64,000 bases of DNA from Mesorhizobium ciceri WSM4083 (GTDB lineage Bacteria > Pseudomonadota > Alphaproteobacteria > Rhizobiales > Rhizobiaceae). Under the pieces are notes generated by a model. That model had not been told where the DNA came from, did not search any database, and saw only the letters and a list, made by a program, of their open reading frames with translations. Below, one piece after another: positions 55,397 to 63,225 of this stretch (position 1 is its first letter; every line of letters starts with the position of its first letter). The DNA is taken from the NCBI RefSeq assembly GCF_000519305.1, contig NZ_KI912610.1, positions 404,862-468,861 of the forward strand, read 5' to 3'. The translations under genes and the position numbers were made by a program.

Positions 55397-55687
55397 ATGA
55401 ACATCTCGACGAAGACGATCACCATCATGTCGAGCCGTGAATTCAACCAGGACACGGCGCTTGCCAAGCGGGCTGCCAGGAACGGACCGGTCATCATCAC
55501 CGACCGTGGCAAGCCATCCCATGTGCTGATGTCGATGGAGGAATTTGAGAAACTGAAAGCCTTGGGCAAATCAGAGAAGCATAGAAGCCTTGCGGACGTT
55601 CTGGCGGATGATCGGCCGGAAGCGGATTTTGATTTCGAAATCCCGCAACTCAAGGGCTTTTCCCTGCGTCCGCCCGAGTTCGACTGA
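55397..55687 (+). CDS. antitoxin, Phd/YefM family
   Basis: A 96-residue protein with the Phd/YefM DNA-binding N-terminus (SSREFNQDTALAKRAARNGP, VIITDRGKPSHVLMSMEEFE) and a disordered C-terminal half (DRPEADFDFEIPQLKGFSLR) that should wrap the toxin. It overlaps the toxin gene by 1 base (TGATG), typical for toxin-antitoxin pairs. ATG 55397 follows a CAGGGAGG site. Confidence 0.88.
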   Translation: MNISTKTITIMSSREFNQDTALAKRAARNGPVIITDRGKPSHVLMSMEEFEKLKALGKSEKHRSLADVLADDRPEADFDFEIPQLKGFSLRPPEFD

Positions 55688-56106
55688 TGTATCTGCTCGA
55701 TACGAATGTCATTTCCGAACTCAGGCGAAGGGACCGATGCGACCCGAACGTTCGGACCTGGGCAGAGGACCGAAATCCAGCCGAATTTCATGTTTCGGCC
55801 GTCAGTATTCTCGAAGCCCAGATCGGCGCTCTGAGAGCCGAGCGAAAGGACACGAAGAAAGCAGCCGTTCTGCGCGCCTGGATCGACGGATTGGTTGCCG
55901 AAATTGCAGAGCGCATATTGCCCGTGGATCTCGCTGTCGCGCTGCGCTGCGCACCCCTCCACGTTCCGGATCCAAAGCCAGACCGCGACGCCTACATCGC
56001 CGCCACAGCGCTCGTCAATAATTTGACGGTCGTGACTCGCAACACGAGGGATTTCGAAGGTACCGGCGTGAAGCTTTTCAATCCATGGATACCGGCGAAG
56101 GGTTAG
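55687..56106 (+). CDS. PIN-domain toxin, VapC/FitB type
   Basis: A 139-residue PIN ribonuclease. The four acidic metal-binding residues are visible: Asp5 in YLLDTNVISELRRR, Glu near 43 in SILEAQIGAL, Asp near 99 in PDRDAYIAATALV and Asp near 118 in TRNTRDFEGTGV. VapC toxins cleave tRNA or rRNA. The pair with a Phd/YefM-type antitoxin is common in rhizobia (ntrPR and vapBC loci). It ends 5 bases before the cupin gene. Confidence 0.9.
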   Translation: MYLLDTNVISELRRRDRCDPNVRTWAEDRNPAEFHVSAVSILEAQIGALRAERKDTKKAAVLRAWIDGLVAEIAERILPVDLAVALRCAPLHVPDPKPDRDAYIAATALVNNLTVVTRNTRDFEGTGVKLFNPWIPAKG

Positions 56107-56111
56107 GGCCC

Positions 56112-56456
56112 ATGGCACATATCATCGACCGCGACACCTGGGCCGTTCGCTCCGACCATTGGAAGGGCGAATTGCAATGTGGCGCCTACGGCTCCAACTC
56201 CTGCCTGATCTTCAACCACCTGCCTGATGTCGGCGGCGGTCCACGGCTGCACACACATCCCTACGCGGAGATTTTCATCATCCGCCAGGGCACCGGCCTG
56301 TTCACCGTCGGCGACCAGGAGATCGAGGCATCCGCCGGCCAGATCCTGATCGTGCCGCCCAACACGCCGCACAAATTCACCAATCTCGGCCCAGGCCCGC
56401 TGGAAACGACCGACATCCATGAAAACGGCAGCTTTATCACCGAATGGCTGGAGTGA
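56112..56456 (+). CDS. cupin domain protein
   Basis: A 114-residue single-cupin protein: GGPRLHTHPYAEIFIIRQGT at about 44-63 is motif 1 with the metal-binding His and Glu, and AGQILIVPPNTPHKFTNLGP near 80 is motif 2. The role (isomerase, dioxygenase or sensor) is not known. It lies 5 bases after the toxin gene and could be read in the same transcript. The ATG at 56112 has only a weak site. Confidence 0.88.
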   Translation: MAHIIDRDTWAVRSDHWKGELQCGAYGSNSCLIFNHLPDVGGGPRLHTHPYAEIFIIRQGTGLFTVGDQEIEASAGQILIVPPNTPHKFTNLGPGPLETTDIHENGSFITEWLE

Positions 56457-56459
56457 TCC

Positions 56460-56771
56460 CTATTTCGCGCCGAGCCTGGCCAGCACCGCTTTCGGGATGT
56501 TGTATTCACGAATGACGGCATCGTGCTTGCGCAAGCCGCACAGCTCGCGCTGGATGAAATAGCCATGCACCGCCTCGGCGGCATCCTTGAGCAGCCGGGG
56601 GCGCAGTTGCTCGTCGGCATTGTCGCGCAGCCTGGCCAGCGTTTCCTCTACCCGCTGGCCGGCGCGGCCAAGTGCTGCCGCCTTTTCCGCCAATATTTCA
56701 TGGCCGAGCGCGTCGAAGGCGGCTTCGGCAGCGGTAGCACTCGTTGGACCGTGAGGGGATCGCAGAGACAT
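56460..56771 (-). CDS. DUF6665 family protein
   Basis: A 103-residue all-helical protein: FDALGHEILAEKAAALGRAG at about 19-38, a RVEETLARLRDNADEQLRP helix and the end of the type VIREYNIPKAVLARLG. It matches the DUF6665 pattern known from rhizobia, of unknown function. It starts at once after the next-upstream gene's stop (TGAATG), so the two are translationally coupled. Confidence 0.75.
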   Translation of the reverse strand: MSLRSPHGPTSATAAEAAFDALGHEILAEKAAALGRAGQRVEETLARLRDNADEQLRPRLLKDAAEAVHGYFIQRELCGLRKHDAVIREYNIPKAVLARLGAK

Positions 56772-57113
56772 TCAGCGGGCCTCCAAGTCCTTAGCTTCAG
56801 GAAAAGACAAAATAGGAGCGAAATCGTATCTCCAAAAATCCACAACGGAAATAATGTGTCCATCCGAAAACGCGGACACCAAAACGCCCATACCGTCGAT
56901 ATCCGTGTAGGTGAAATCAGAGATGAGTCGCGGCTTGGCCGCCAAAGAATATCCAACAGTTACGACTTCGAAGCTTCCCATGCCCCCATCGTCCAGTGTT
57001 GTAAACGAGACGGCGACCGGCGTGGAAAGCCCCGAACAGTCGGAGAGGAATGTAAGCAAGCCAAACCGTAACTCATTGAGCGCTTCAGTCTGAAGCGGCA
57101 AGACAGCAGTCAT
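56772..57113 (-). CDS. hypothetical protein (113 aa)
   Basis: A 113-residue protein: MTAVLPLQTEALNELRFGLL at the start, a beta-rich middle (VVTVGYSLAAKPRLISDFTY) and an Asp-rich segment (TDIDGMGVLVSAFSDG). I recognise no family. It lies 5 bases after the ABC exporter stop and directly before the DUF6665 gene, all on the minus strand, so it may belong to that operon. Codon use has slightly more A and T than its neighbours. Confidence 0.6.
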   Translation of the reverse strand: MTAVLPLQTEALNELRFGLLTFLSDCSGLSTPVAVSFTTLDDGGMGSFEVVTVGYSLAAKPRLISDFTYTDIDGMGVLVSAFSDGHIISVVDFWRYDFAPILSFPEAKDLEAR

Positions 57114-57118
57114 AAAAG

Positions 57119-59002
57119 CTACTCCGCCGGGCGTGTCTCTTCGAGCACGCTGTCCTCGTGATAGAGAAAACCGCCGGACTGCCGCTTCCAGAGCCGCGCA
57201 TAGAGCCCGTCGAGCGCCACCAACTCGTCATGCGTGCCTTGCTCGACGATGCGGCCGCCATCGAGCACCACCAGCCGGTCGAGTGCCGCGATCGTCGACA
57301 GCCGGTGGGCGATGGCGATGACCGTCTTGTTTTCCATCAGCCGCGTCAGATTCTCCTGGATCGCCGCCTCGATGTCGGAATCGAGTGCCGAGGTCGCTTC
57401 GTCGAGGATCAGGATCGGCGCATCCTTGAGAAACACGCGGGCGATCGCCACGCGCTGGCGCTGGCCGCCCGACAATTTGACGCCGCGCTCGCCGACAAAG
57501 GCCTCGTAGCCGGCGCGGTCCCTGTTGTCGCGCAAGGTCAGGATGAACTCGTGCGCCTCGGCCTTTTTCGCCGCCGCGATCACCTCCGCATCGGTCGCGT
57601 CAGGCATGCCGAGCTTGATGTTGTCGCGCAGTGAACGGTGGAACAGCGCCGTGTCCTGGCTGACGACGCCGATATTGGCGCGCAGCGAATTCTGCGTGAC
57701 TTTGGCGACATCCTGGCCATCGATGGTGATCGACCCGCTCTCCAGATCGTAGAGCCGCAGGATCAGGTTCGCGAGCGTCGTCTTGCCGGCCCCGGACGGC
57801 CCGACCAGCCCGACCTTCTCGCCCGGCTTGACGACAAGGTCGATGCCGTTCAGCACGCCGAAACCTTTGCCGTAATGGAACTCGACGTTGTTCACCTCGA
57901 TACGACCGCCTGCCACCACGAGTTCCTTGGCGTCGGGCGCATCGGTGAGGCCGAGCGGCTGCGAAATCAGCGCCTTGGAGTTCTCCAGCACGCCGAGGTT
58001 TCGCAAGATGCTGTTGAGCTGCATCATCAGCCGACCGAGCAGCATGTTGAGCCGCAGCACCAGCGACAGGGTGAAGGCAACCGCGCCGACGGTGATCGAG
58101 CCCTCGACCCAGAGATAGACGGCAAAACAGCCGATCGCCGTGATCATGATGCCCGACAGCGTCGTCAGCGCCATGCGCACGCCCGTCAGCCGGCGGGTGA
58201 ACGGGCGCAATGCGTCGAGGTAGATGTCGAAACCGTTCCTGATGTAGCGATCGTCGCCGTCGGCCGAGAACAGTTTCAGCGTCTGCACGTTGGAATAGGA
58301 ATCGACGATGCGGCCGGTGATCATCGAGCCGGCCTCGGCGGTTTCCTCGGCATGCTTGCGGATTGCCGGCAAATAGAGCTTGGCCAGCCAAGCGAAAGCG
58401 GAAATCCAGATCACCACCAGCACCGCCAGCCTGAGATCGAGGCCTGCGACCAGCGCCAGCGTCGTCACCGTGTAGACGATCATGAACCAGACGACCTCGA
58501 TGAAGCTTTCCATCAGGTCGCCGGTGGCTTGCCCCGCCTGCCAGACCTTTGTCGCGATGCGGCCGGCGAAATCGTTCTGGAAGAAGGCGTAGGACTGGCG
58601 CGAGACATGCCGGTGAGCCTGCCAGCGCACCAGATTGTAGAAGCCCGGCGTGATCGTCTGTTCGTCGACCAGGGCAGAAAGGCCAACGACAACGGTGCGG
58701 ATGACCAGCACCACCACGGCCATGAAAACCAGTTCAGGGCCGGCGGCGGCCCACAATGCGTGCCAGCTGCGCTCGGCGGGAAGCTGGTCGAGAATATCGA
58801 CCAGCCGCCCGACGAAGTAGAACAGACCGGCCTCGACCAGCGGCGCGATGCCGCCGATGACCAGCATGGCGAAGAAGGCGAACTTCGCCTGGCCGACATA
58901 GTGCCAGAGAAAACCGCCGACGCTGGTCGGTGGCCGAAGATTCGCTGGCTCCCTGAACGGATAGACCCAGTTCTCGAACCAGCGATAGACGGCTGTCATC
59001 AT
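57119..59002 (-). CDS. ABC exporter half-transporter (second of a pair)
   Basis: A 627-residue type IV ABC exporter. Six transmembrane helices (about 40-330) precede the ATPase domain: Walker A GLVGPSGAGKTTL near 400, Q-loop VVSQDTALF, signature LSGGQRQRVAIAR, Walker B ILILDEATSALD and H-loop AIAHRLST, all complete. It lies 10 bases downstream of a paralogue and the two probably form a heterodimer for lipid or drug export, with the substrate unknown. ATG 59002 is chosen over the longer frame that runs into the neighbour. Confidence 0.93.
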   Translation of the reverse strand: MMTAVYRWFENWVYPFREPANLRPPTSVGGFLWHYVGQAKFAFFAMLVIGGIAPLVEAGLFYFVGRLVDILDQLPAERSWHALWAAAGPELVFMAVVVLVIRTVVVGLSALVDEQTITPGFYNLVRWQAHRHVSRQSYAFFQNDFAGRIATKVWQAGQATGDLMESFIEVVWFMIVYTVTTLALVAGLDLRLAVLVVIWISAFAWLAKLYLPAIRKHAEETAEAGSMITGRIVDSYSNVQTLKLFSADGDDRYIRNGFDIYLDALRPFTRRLTGVRMALTTLSGIMITAIGCFAVYLWVEGSITVGAVAFTLSLVLRLNMLLGRLMMQLNSILRNLGVLENSKALISQPLGLTDAPDAKELVVAGGRIEVNNVEFHYGKGFGVLNGIDLVVKPGEKVGLVGPSGAGKTTLANLILRLYDLESGSITIDGQDVAKVTQNSLRANIGVVSQDTALFHRSLRDNIKLGMPDATDAEVIAAAKKAEAHEFILTLRDNRDRAGYEAFVGERGVKLSGGQRQRVAIARVFLKDAPILILDEATSALDSDIEAAIQENLTRLMENKTVIAIAHRLSTIAALDRLVVLDGGRIVEQGTHDELVALDGLYARLWKRQSGGFLYHEDSVLEETRPAE

Positions 59003-59012
59003 GCGGCGGCCA

Positions 59013-60899
59013 TCATTCTGCGGCTTGCCCCTTTGCAAGTGCGTCGTTGGCGGCGTCGGCGGGACCGTCCTCAAGCAGGAACCCGCCCGACTGGCGCTGC
59101 CAGAGCTGCGCGTAGAGCCCGCCCTTGGCGACGAGTTCCTCGTGCGAACCTTCCTCGATGACACGCCCCTTGTCCATCACCACCAGCCTATCCATCGCCG
59201 CGATGGTCGACAGCCGGTGCGCTATGGCGATGACGGTTTTGCCTTGCATGAGCTTGTAGAGATTCTCCTGGATCGCCGCCTCGGCTTCGGAATCAAGCGC
59301 CGAGGTCGCTTCGTCAAGGATAAGTATAGGTGCGTCCTTCAACATAACGCGAGCAATCGCGACGCGTTGCCGCTGGCCACCGGACAATTTGACGCCGCGG
59401 TCACCGACATGGGCATCGAAGCCCTTGCGGCCGCTGGCATCCGAAAGCCCTGATATGAAGTCCAGCGCCTCGGCGCGCCGCGCCGCCTCGACAAGCATCT
59501 CGTCGGTGGCATCGGGCCGGCCATAAAGGATGTTCTCGCGCACCGAACGATGCAGCAGCGATGTGTCCTGCGTGACCATGCCGATCTGCGCACGCAGCGA
59601 ATCCTGCTTCACACCGGCGATCTCCTGGCCGTCGATCAATATCTGCCCGGCTTCGAGGTCGTAGAAGCGCAGCAACAGGTTGACCAGCGTCGACTTGCCG
59701 GCGCCGGAGCGGCCGACGATGCCGACCTTCTCGCCCGGCTTCACCGCCAGCGACAGGCCTTCGATCACACCCTTCTGCTTGCCGTAGTGGAAGCGGATAT
59801 CCTCGAAGCGGATCTCACCCCTGGAAACGCTGATCTCCTTCGCGTCCGGCCTGTCCTCGACAAGGCGCGGCAGCGAAATCGAGGCAATGCCGTCCTGCAC
59901 CGTGCCGATGTTCTCGAACAGGCCCGACATTTCCCACATGATCCATTGCGACATGCCCCACAACCTGAGCACAAGGCCGATGACCACGGCGACCGCGCCG
60001 ATCGTCACGGCTTGCCCCAGCCACAGCCACAGCGCCATCGCGGTCACCGAGAACAAGAGCAGCGCGTTCAGTATGTAGAGCGAGCCGAAAAGCACTGTCA
60101 CCAGCCGCATCGACCGGTAGACCGTTTCGAGAAAGCCGGACATGCCGTCTTTGGCGAATGACGCTTCGCGGCGCGCGTGGCTGAACAGCTTGACCGTCTG
60201 GATGTTGGAGTAGCTGTCGACGACCCGGCCTGTCATGATCGAGCGCGCATTGGCCTGTTCCTCGCCGACCTTGCCCAGCCGGGGAATGAAAAAACGCAGC
60301 AAAAGGATATAGCCGACCAGCCAGACGCCGAGCGGCGCGGCCAGCCGCCAGTCGGCCGAGCCGACGATGAGCAGCATGCCGAGGAAATAGACGATAACGT
60401 AGTTCAGGACGTCGATCACCTTGATGACGCACTCGCGCACGGCGAGAGCCGTCTGCATCAGCTTGGTCGCGATGCGGCCGGCGAACTCGTCCTGGTAGAA
60501 ACTCATCGACTGCTTGAGCAGATAGCGGTGCACCTGCCAGCGGATGCGCATGGGATAATTGCCCATCAGCGTCTGCTGATTGAGGAGCGAATGCAGCCAT
60601 ACCGTGCCCGGCAGCGCGAACAGCACGATGAAGGCCATGCCGGCGAGCTTCCAGGCTTCCGTCTGCAGGAAGGTTTCGCGATTCTGCCCCGACAGCCAGT
60701 CGACGATGCGCCCGAGGAAGCCGAACATCCATACTTCCGCGATCGCGATGGCCGTCACCAGCACCGCGTCGAAAAGAATGTAGGGCCACGCGCCGCGCGT
60801 ATAATGCACGCAGAAGGCAACCAGCGTCTTGGGCGGCTCGACCGGTTCCGCCGCGGGGAACGGATCGAGCCTTTTTTCAAACCAGCTAAACAACAACAT
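59013..60899 (-). CDS. ABC exporter half-transporter (first of a pair)
   Basis: A 628-residue paralogue of the protein above with the same layout. The ATPase motifs are Walker A GIVGRSGAGKSTL near 400, MVTQDTSLL, LSGGQRQRVAIAR, ILILDEATSALD and AIAHRLST, again all complete, so neither partner has the degenerate catalytic Glu seen in many heterodimeric exporters. ATG 60899 starts MLLFSWFEKRLDPFP. Its start overlaps the stop of the 207-codon frame by 14 bases. Confidence 0.93.
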   Translation of the reverse strand: MLLFSWFEKRLDPFPAAEPVEPPKTLVAFCVHYTRGAWPYILFDAVLVTAIAIAEVWMFGFLGRIVDWLSGQNRETFLQTEAWKLAGMAFIVLFALPGTVWLHSLLNQQTLMGNYPMRIRWQVHRYLLKQSMSFYQDEFAGRIATKLMQTALAVRECVIKVIDVLNYVIVYFLGMLLIVGSADWRLAAPLGVWLVGYILLLRFFIPRLGKVGEEQANARSIMTGRVVDSYSNIQTVKLFSHARREASFAKDGMSGFLETVYRSMRLVTVLFGSLYILNALLLFSVTAMALWLWLGQAVTIGAVAVVIGLVLRLWGMSQWIMWEMSGLFENIGTVQDGIASISLPRLVEDRPDAKEISVSRGEIRFEDIRFHYGKQKGVIEGLSLAVKPGEKVGIVGRSGAGKSTLVNLLLRFYDLEAGQILIDGQEIAGVKQDSLRAQIGMVTQDTSLLHRSVRENILYGRPDATDEMLVEAARRAEALDFISGLSDASGRKGFDAHVGDRGVKLSGGQRQRVAIARVMLKDAPILILDEATSALDSEAEAAIQENLYKLMQGKTVIAIAHRLSTIAAMDRLVVMDKGRVIEEGSHEELVAKGGLYAQLWQRQSGGFLLEDGPADAANDALAKGQAAE

Positions 60900-61509
60900 A
60901 GGTCATGCCTGTGAAATGTGTTTGCCGCTTACGCGGCACGTGAGCGTACGAAGTCCCCGGAACCCATGGCGTCAAGGGCCGACGGTCTGGAATCATCCGG
61001 ACCGTCGGCCTGCTTCGCGCAATATAGGGGCTCGCGGGCTTTTCGCCGACAGGCGCGCCTGACGATCCTGACGGCGCACTGTTCACGATCCGGATTTTCG
61101 CGCCGGGCCGGATCAAACGGATGATCCGGCGCACCAGCGACGGCCGGCCCGGGTCGGGAACCGCGCGCGAGAAATCGACGTCCGGCAGCATGCCGCGATG
61201 TGGCCGGCGGCGGATCTCGGCGTGAACCGCCGACGAATAGGTATCGCCGATCAGCAGCGCCCAGGTAGGCAGTCGGTGGATATGCAGGCTCCTTGAGCCC
61301 GGTATTCTGTAGGGATCGAACATCGGTCCGTCCTCCGTGTGAAAATAGAGATAAAAAGGCGAAGCAATTTCGTCCGCCGGCATTCGGCCGGAGGCACGCA
61401 TTGCGTCGGTCTGAACATGACGACGATCGTCGGTCCGGACACGATGGCGAGCATCGGTCTGGACAGGTTCAGGTGGGGCGTTCAGCCCTTTTGACTTTTT
61501 GAAAAACAT
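60886..61509 (-). CDS. hypothetical protein (207 aa)
   Basis: A 207-residue frame with a good ribosome site (TGAAGGAATCC before ATG 61509). The product starts MFFKKSKGLNAPPEPVQ, is rich in Arg, Pro and His, and has no recognisable domain or membrane segment; LPTWALLIGDTYSSAVHAEI is the only well-ordered looking piece. Arg/Pro richness may mean it is only an open frame in GC-rich DNA, but the ribosome site, the overlap with the ABC gene and the lack of any alternative gene favour a real one. The function is unknown. Confidence 0.4.
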   Translation of the reverse strand: MFFKKSKGLNAPPEPVQTDARHRVRTDDRRHVQTDAMRASGRMPADEIASPFYLYFHTEDGPMFDPYRIPGSRSLHIHRLPTWALLIGDTYSSAVHAEIRRRPHRGMLPDVDFSRAVPDPGRPSLVRRIIRLIRPGAKIRIVNSAPSGSSGAPVGEKPASPYIARSRPTVRMIPDRRPLTPWVPGTSYAHVPRKRQTHFTGMTYVVV

Positions 61510-61575
61510 CGCAGGATTCCTTCAAGAGCCGGAAAATCGTTTCGGCGGGAATCGGTGCGATCAAGTCTTAGAGAG

Positions 61576-61653
61576 TCAGGAGAATCGTCGTACCGAAGCC
61601 GCCGGCAGGCAGGTAAGCCCACGAGAGGGGCGCTGGATGTGCATGGTCATCAT
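61576..61653 (-). CDS. candidate 25-residue peptide with strong ribosome site
   Basis: ATG 61653 (with a second ATG directly after) lies 7 nt behind GGAGGGG. The 25 codons encode MMTMHIQRPSRGLTCLPAAS and a basic end. It precedes the 207-codon frame on the same strand by about 65 bases and might be its leader peptide. Evidence is limited to the ribosome site. Confidence 0.3.
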   Translation of the reverse strand: MMTMHIQRPSRGLTCLPAASVRRFS

Positions 61654-61793
61654 GAATTTCCCCTCCATCGGTTCGGGTTGACAATGGAACTGACATACCC
61701 GACTTCGCAGAAAATGGCCACCCGCAGGTCCAGCAATTTCCAAAACCGCTGATACGCTGTGGCCGATCTGCCACTTATTAGAAGGACGCGGAA

Positions 61794-62252
61794 ATGAACT
61801 GTCGTCTCCGCATCGCGCTCTACCAGCCGGATATTGCCGGCAACACCGGGACAATCCTGCGCTTCGCCGCTTGCCTCGGGCTCGGCGTCGACATCATCGA
61901 ACCGGCCGGCTTTCCGCTCTCCGACAAAGCGCTCAAGCGAGCCGGCATGGACTACCTCGAAATGGCTGCCCTGACCCGGCATGTCGACTGGCACGCCTTC
62001 GAGGACTGGCGGAAAGCCCGCGCGAACCGAGTGGTGCTGCTGTCGACCAAGGCCACGACCGCTTACACCAGCTTCACCTTCGCCGATGGCGACATTCTTC
62101 TGTTTGGCCGGGAATCCGCAGGCGTGCCGGATCCTGTCCATCAGGCGGCGGATGCGCGGCTGACCATTCCCATGCAGGGTACGGCGCGCAGCATCAACGT
62201 CGCGCTTTCCGTCGCCATGGTGGCGGGCGAAGCCATCCGGCAACTCGGATAA
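61794..62252 (+). CDS. trmL: tRNA (cytidine(34)-2'-O)-methyltransferase
   Basis: A 152-residue SPOUT methyltransferase. It methylates the 2'-hydroxyl of the wobble base in tRNA-Leu. Motif 1 is [20 protein letters not shown] near 9-28, motif 2 is [16 protein letters not shown] near 101 and the knot motif 3 is [20 protein letters not shown] near 123. The length matches E. coli TrmL. ATG 61794 has an AGAAGGACG site. Confidence 0.95.
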   Translation: MNCRLRIALYQPDIAGNTGTILRFAACLGLGVDIIEPAGFPLSDKALKRAGMDYLEMAALTRHVDWHAFEDWRKARANRVVLLSTKATTAYTSFTFADGDILLFGRESAGVPDPVHQAADARLTIPMQGTARSINVALSVAMVAGEAIRQLG

Positions 62253-62335
62253 CGGCACTCCGTCTCCCGTCATCTTGACCCAGGCGCACATCGCCTTCTC
62301 CTTCGTTTGCACATCCAGGGTTTCTTCGCTACAAG

Positions 62336-62351
62336 CTCAACTTAACTTGAG
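62336..62351. promoter_or_regulatory. SoxR box upstream of soxR
   Basis: CTCAACTTAACTTGAG is a near-perfect palindrome that matches the known SoxR-box pattern (CCTCAA...TTGAGG). It is 31 bases before soxR, so autoregulation is likely. A TTGACC at the edge of the box reads on the minus strand. Confidence 0.75.
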
Positions 62352-62382
62352 GTCAAGCGCAAATTGGGGCGGAAAATCAGAC

Positions 62383-62826
62383 ATGGCGCCTGTAACGGAA
62401 TTGACGGTCGGCCAGGTGGCCATGCGCAGCGGGGTGGCGGTATCGGCATTGCATTTCTACGAGGCCCGCGGCCTGATCCGCAGCCACCGCACGTCGGGCA
62501 ACCAGCGCCGCTACGGCCGCGACGTGCTGCGACGTGTGGCGATCATCAAAGTGGCGCAGGAGGTCGGCATCTCGCTGGCCGAGATCGGTGAAGCCCTGGC
62601 ATCGCTGCCCGAAGGCCGCACGCCGACACGCGATGACTGGAACCTTTTGTCGACCGCCTGGCGCGACGGGCTCGATCACAAGATCGCCCAGTTGAAGAAA
62701 CTGCGCGACGGGCTGACCGACTGCATCGGCTGCGGCTGCATGTCGATCGACAAATGCCCGCTGCGCAATAAGGGCGACCGGCTGGCGAGGGAAGGCACAG
62801 GGGCTAGGCGGCTGGTGGCCGGCTGA
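62383..62826 (+). CDS. soxR: redox-sensitive transcriptional activator SoxR
   Basis: A 147-residue MerR-family regulator. The HTH lies in [20 protein letters not shown] and [20 protein letters not shown] (about 9-48), then a dimerisation helix, and the [2Fe-2S] cluster binding region [14 protein letters not shown] (C-x2-C-x-C-x5-C) near 115-128 is complete. SoxR senses redox-cycling compounds through oxidation of its cluster. ATG 62383 is chosen; the frame is open upstream across its own operator. Confidence 0.96.
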   Translation: MAPVTELTVGQVAMRSGVAVSALHFYEARGLIRSHRTSGNQRRYGRDVLRRVAIIKVAQEVGISLAEIGEALASLPEGRTPTRDDWNLLSTAWRDGLDHKIAQLKKLRDGLTDCIGCGCMSIDKCPLRNKGDRLAREGTGARRLVAG

Positions 62827-62853
62827 ACCCCTTGTCGGGAGGCAAGTCGCCTT

Positions 62854-63111
62854 TCAGTCCGCCGCCGGCAACCGCCTGATGGTGAACTCGATCAGGTCGC
62901 CCGGCCGCTCGAACCAGCTTTCGATCTCGGTCCAGTAGGCCTGCTTGGGAAAGCGCTCGAACCATTCCTTGGCCTTGAGCCGCGCATCCGAGCGCGGCAG
63001 CACGAAGGTCTCGCGCAGGAAACCATCGCGCGGCATGCGCGCGTGTTCGGCCCGGCTTTGGTCGAGCCTCTTCTTCAGGCCATCCAGCGGCGGTCTTGCC
63101 GGGGTGCGCAC
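62854..63111 (-). CDS. hypothetical protein (85 aa), GTG start
   Basis: An 85-residue protein with an excellent ribosome site (CAAGGAG, 7 nt before GTG 63111). It begins VRTPARPPLDGLKKRLDQSR and has an Arg/Phe-rich middle (DGFLRETFVLPRSDARLKAK, EWFERFPKQAYWTEIESWFE). It looks like a small conserved alphaproteobacterial protein but I cannot assign a family. It is convergent with soxR and divergent from hemF. A longer frame to 63744 runs antisense to hemF and is not real. Confidence 0.65.
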   Translation of the reverse strand: MRTPARPPLDGLKKRLDQSRAEHARMPRDGFLRETFVLPRSDARLKAKEWFERFPKQAYWTEIESWFERPGDLIEFTIRRLPAAD

Positions 63112-63225
63112 GAAACAACTCCTTGCACCGTTATGACACTTGACCCTGTCCCCTAAGAGATTAGGGATCGCGCCCGGAAAAGACGAGTCTTTTGTCGACT
63201 CACGCCCCGCAACCGGAGACGGCAC

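Noticed and set aside
55195-56118. 307-codon minus-strand frame across the toxin-antitoxin genes
   Set aside because: Antisense to the Phd/PIN pair, which has family motifs, overlap coupling and an operator.
57638-59161. 507-codon plus-strand frame antisense to an ABC exporter
   Set aside because: His/Gln/Asp-rich mirror of ATPase codons, with no start signal.
57119-60899. Biosynthetic gene cluster around the exporters
   Set aside because: Neighbours are unknown small proteins, trmL and soxR; no synthases or tailoring enzymes are present.
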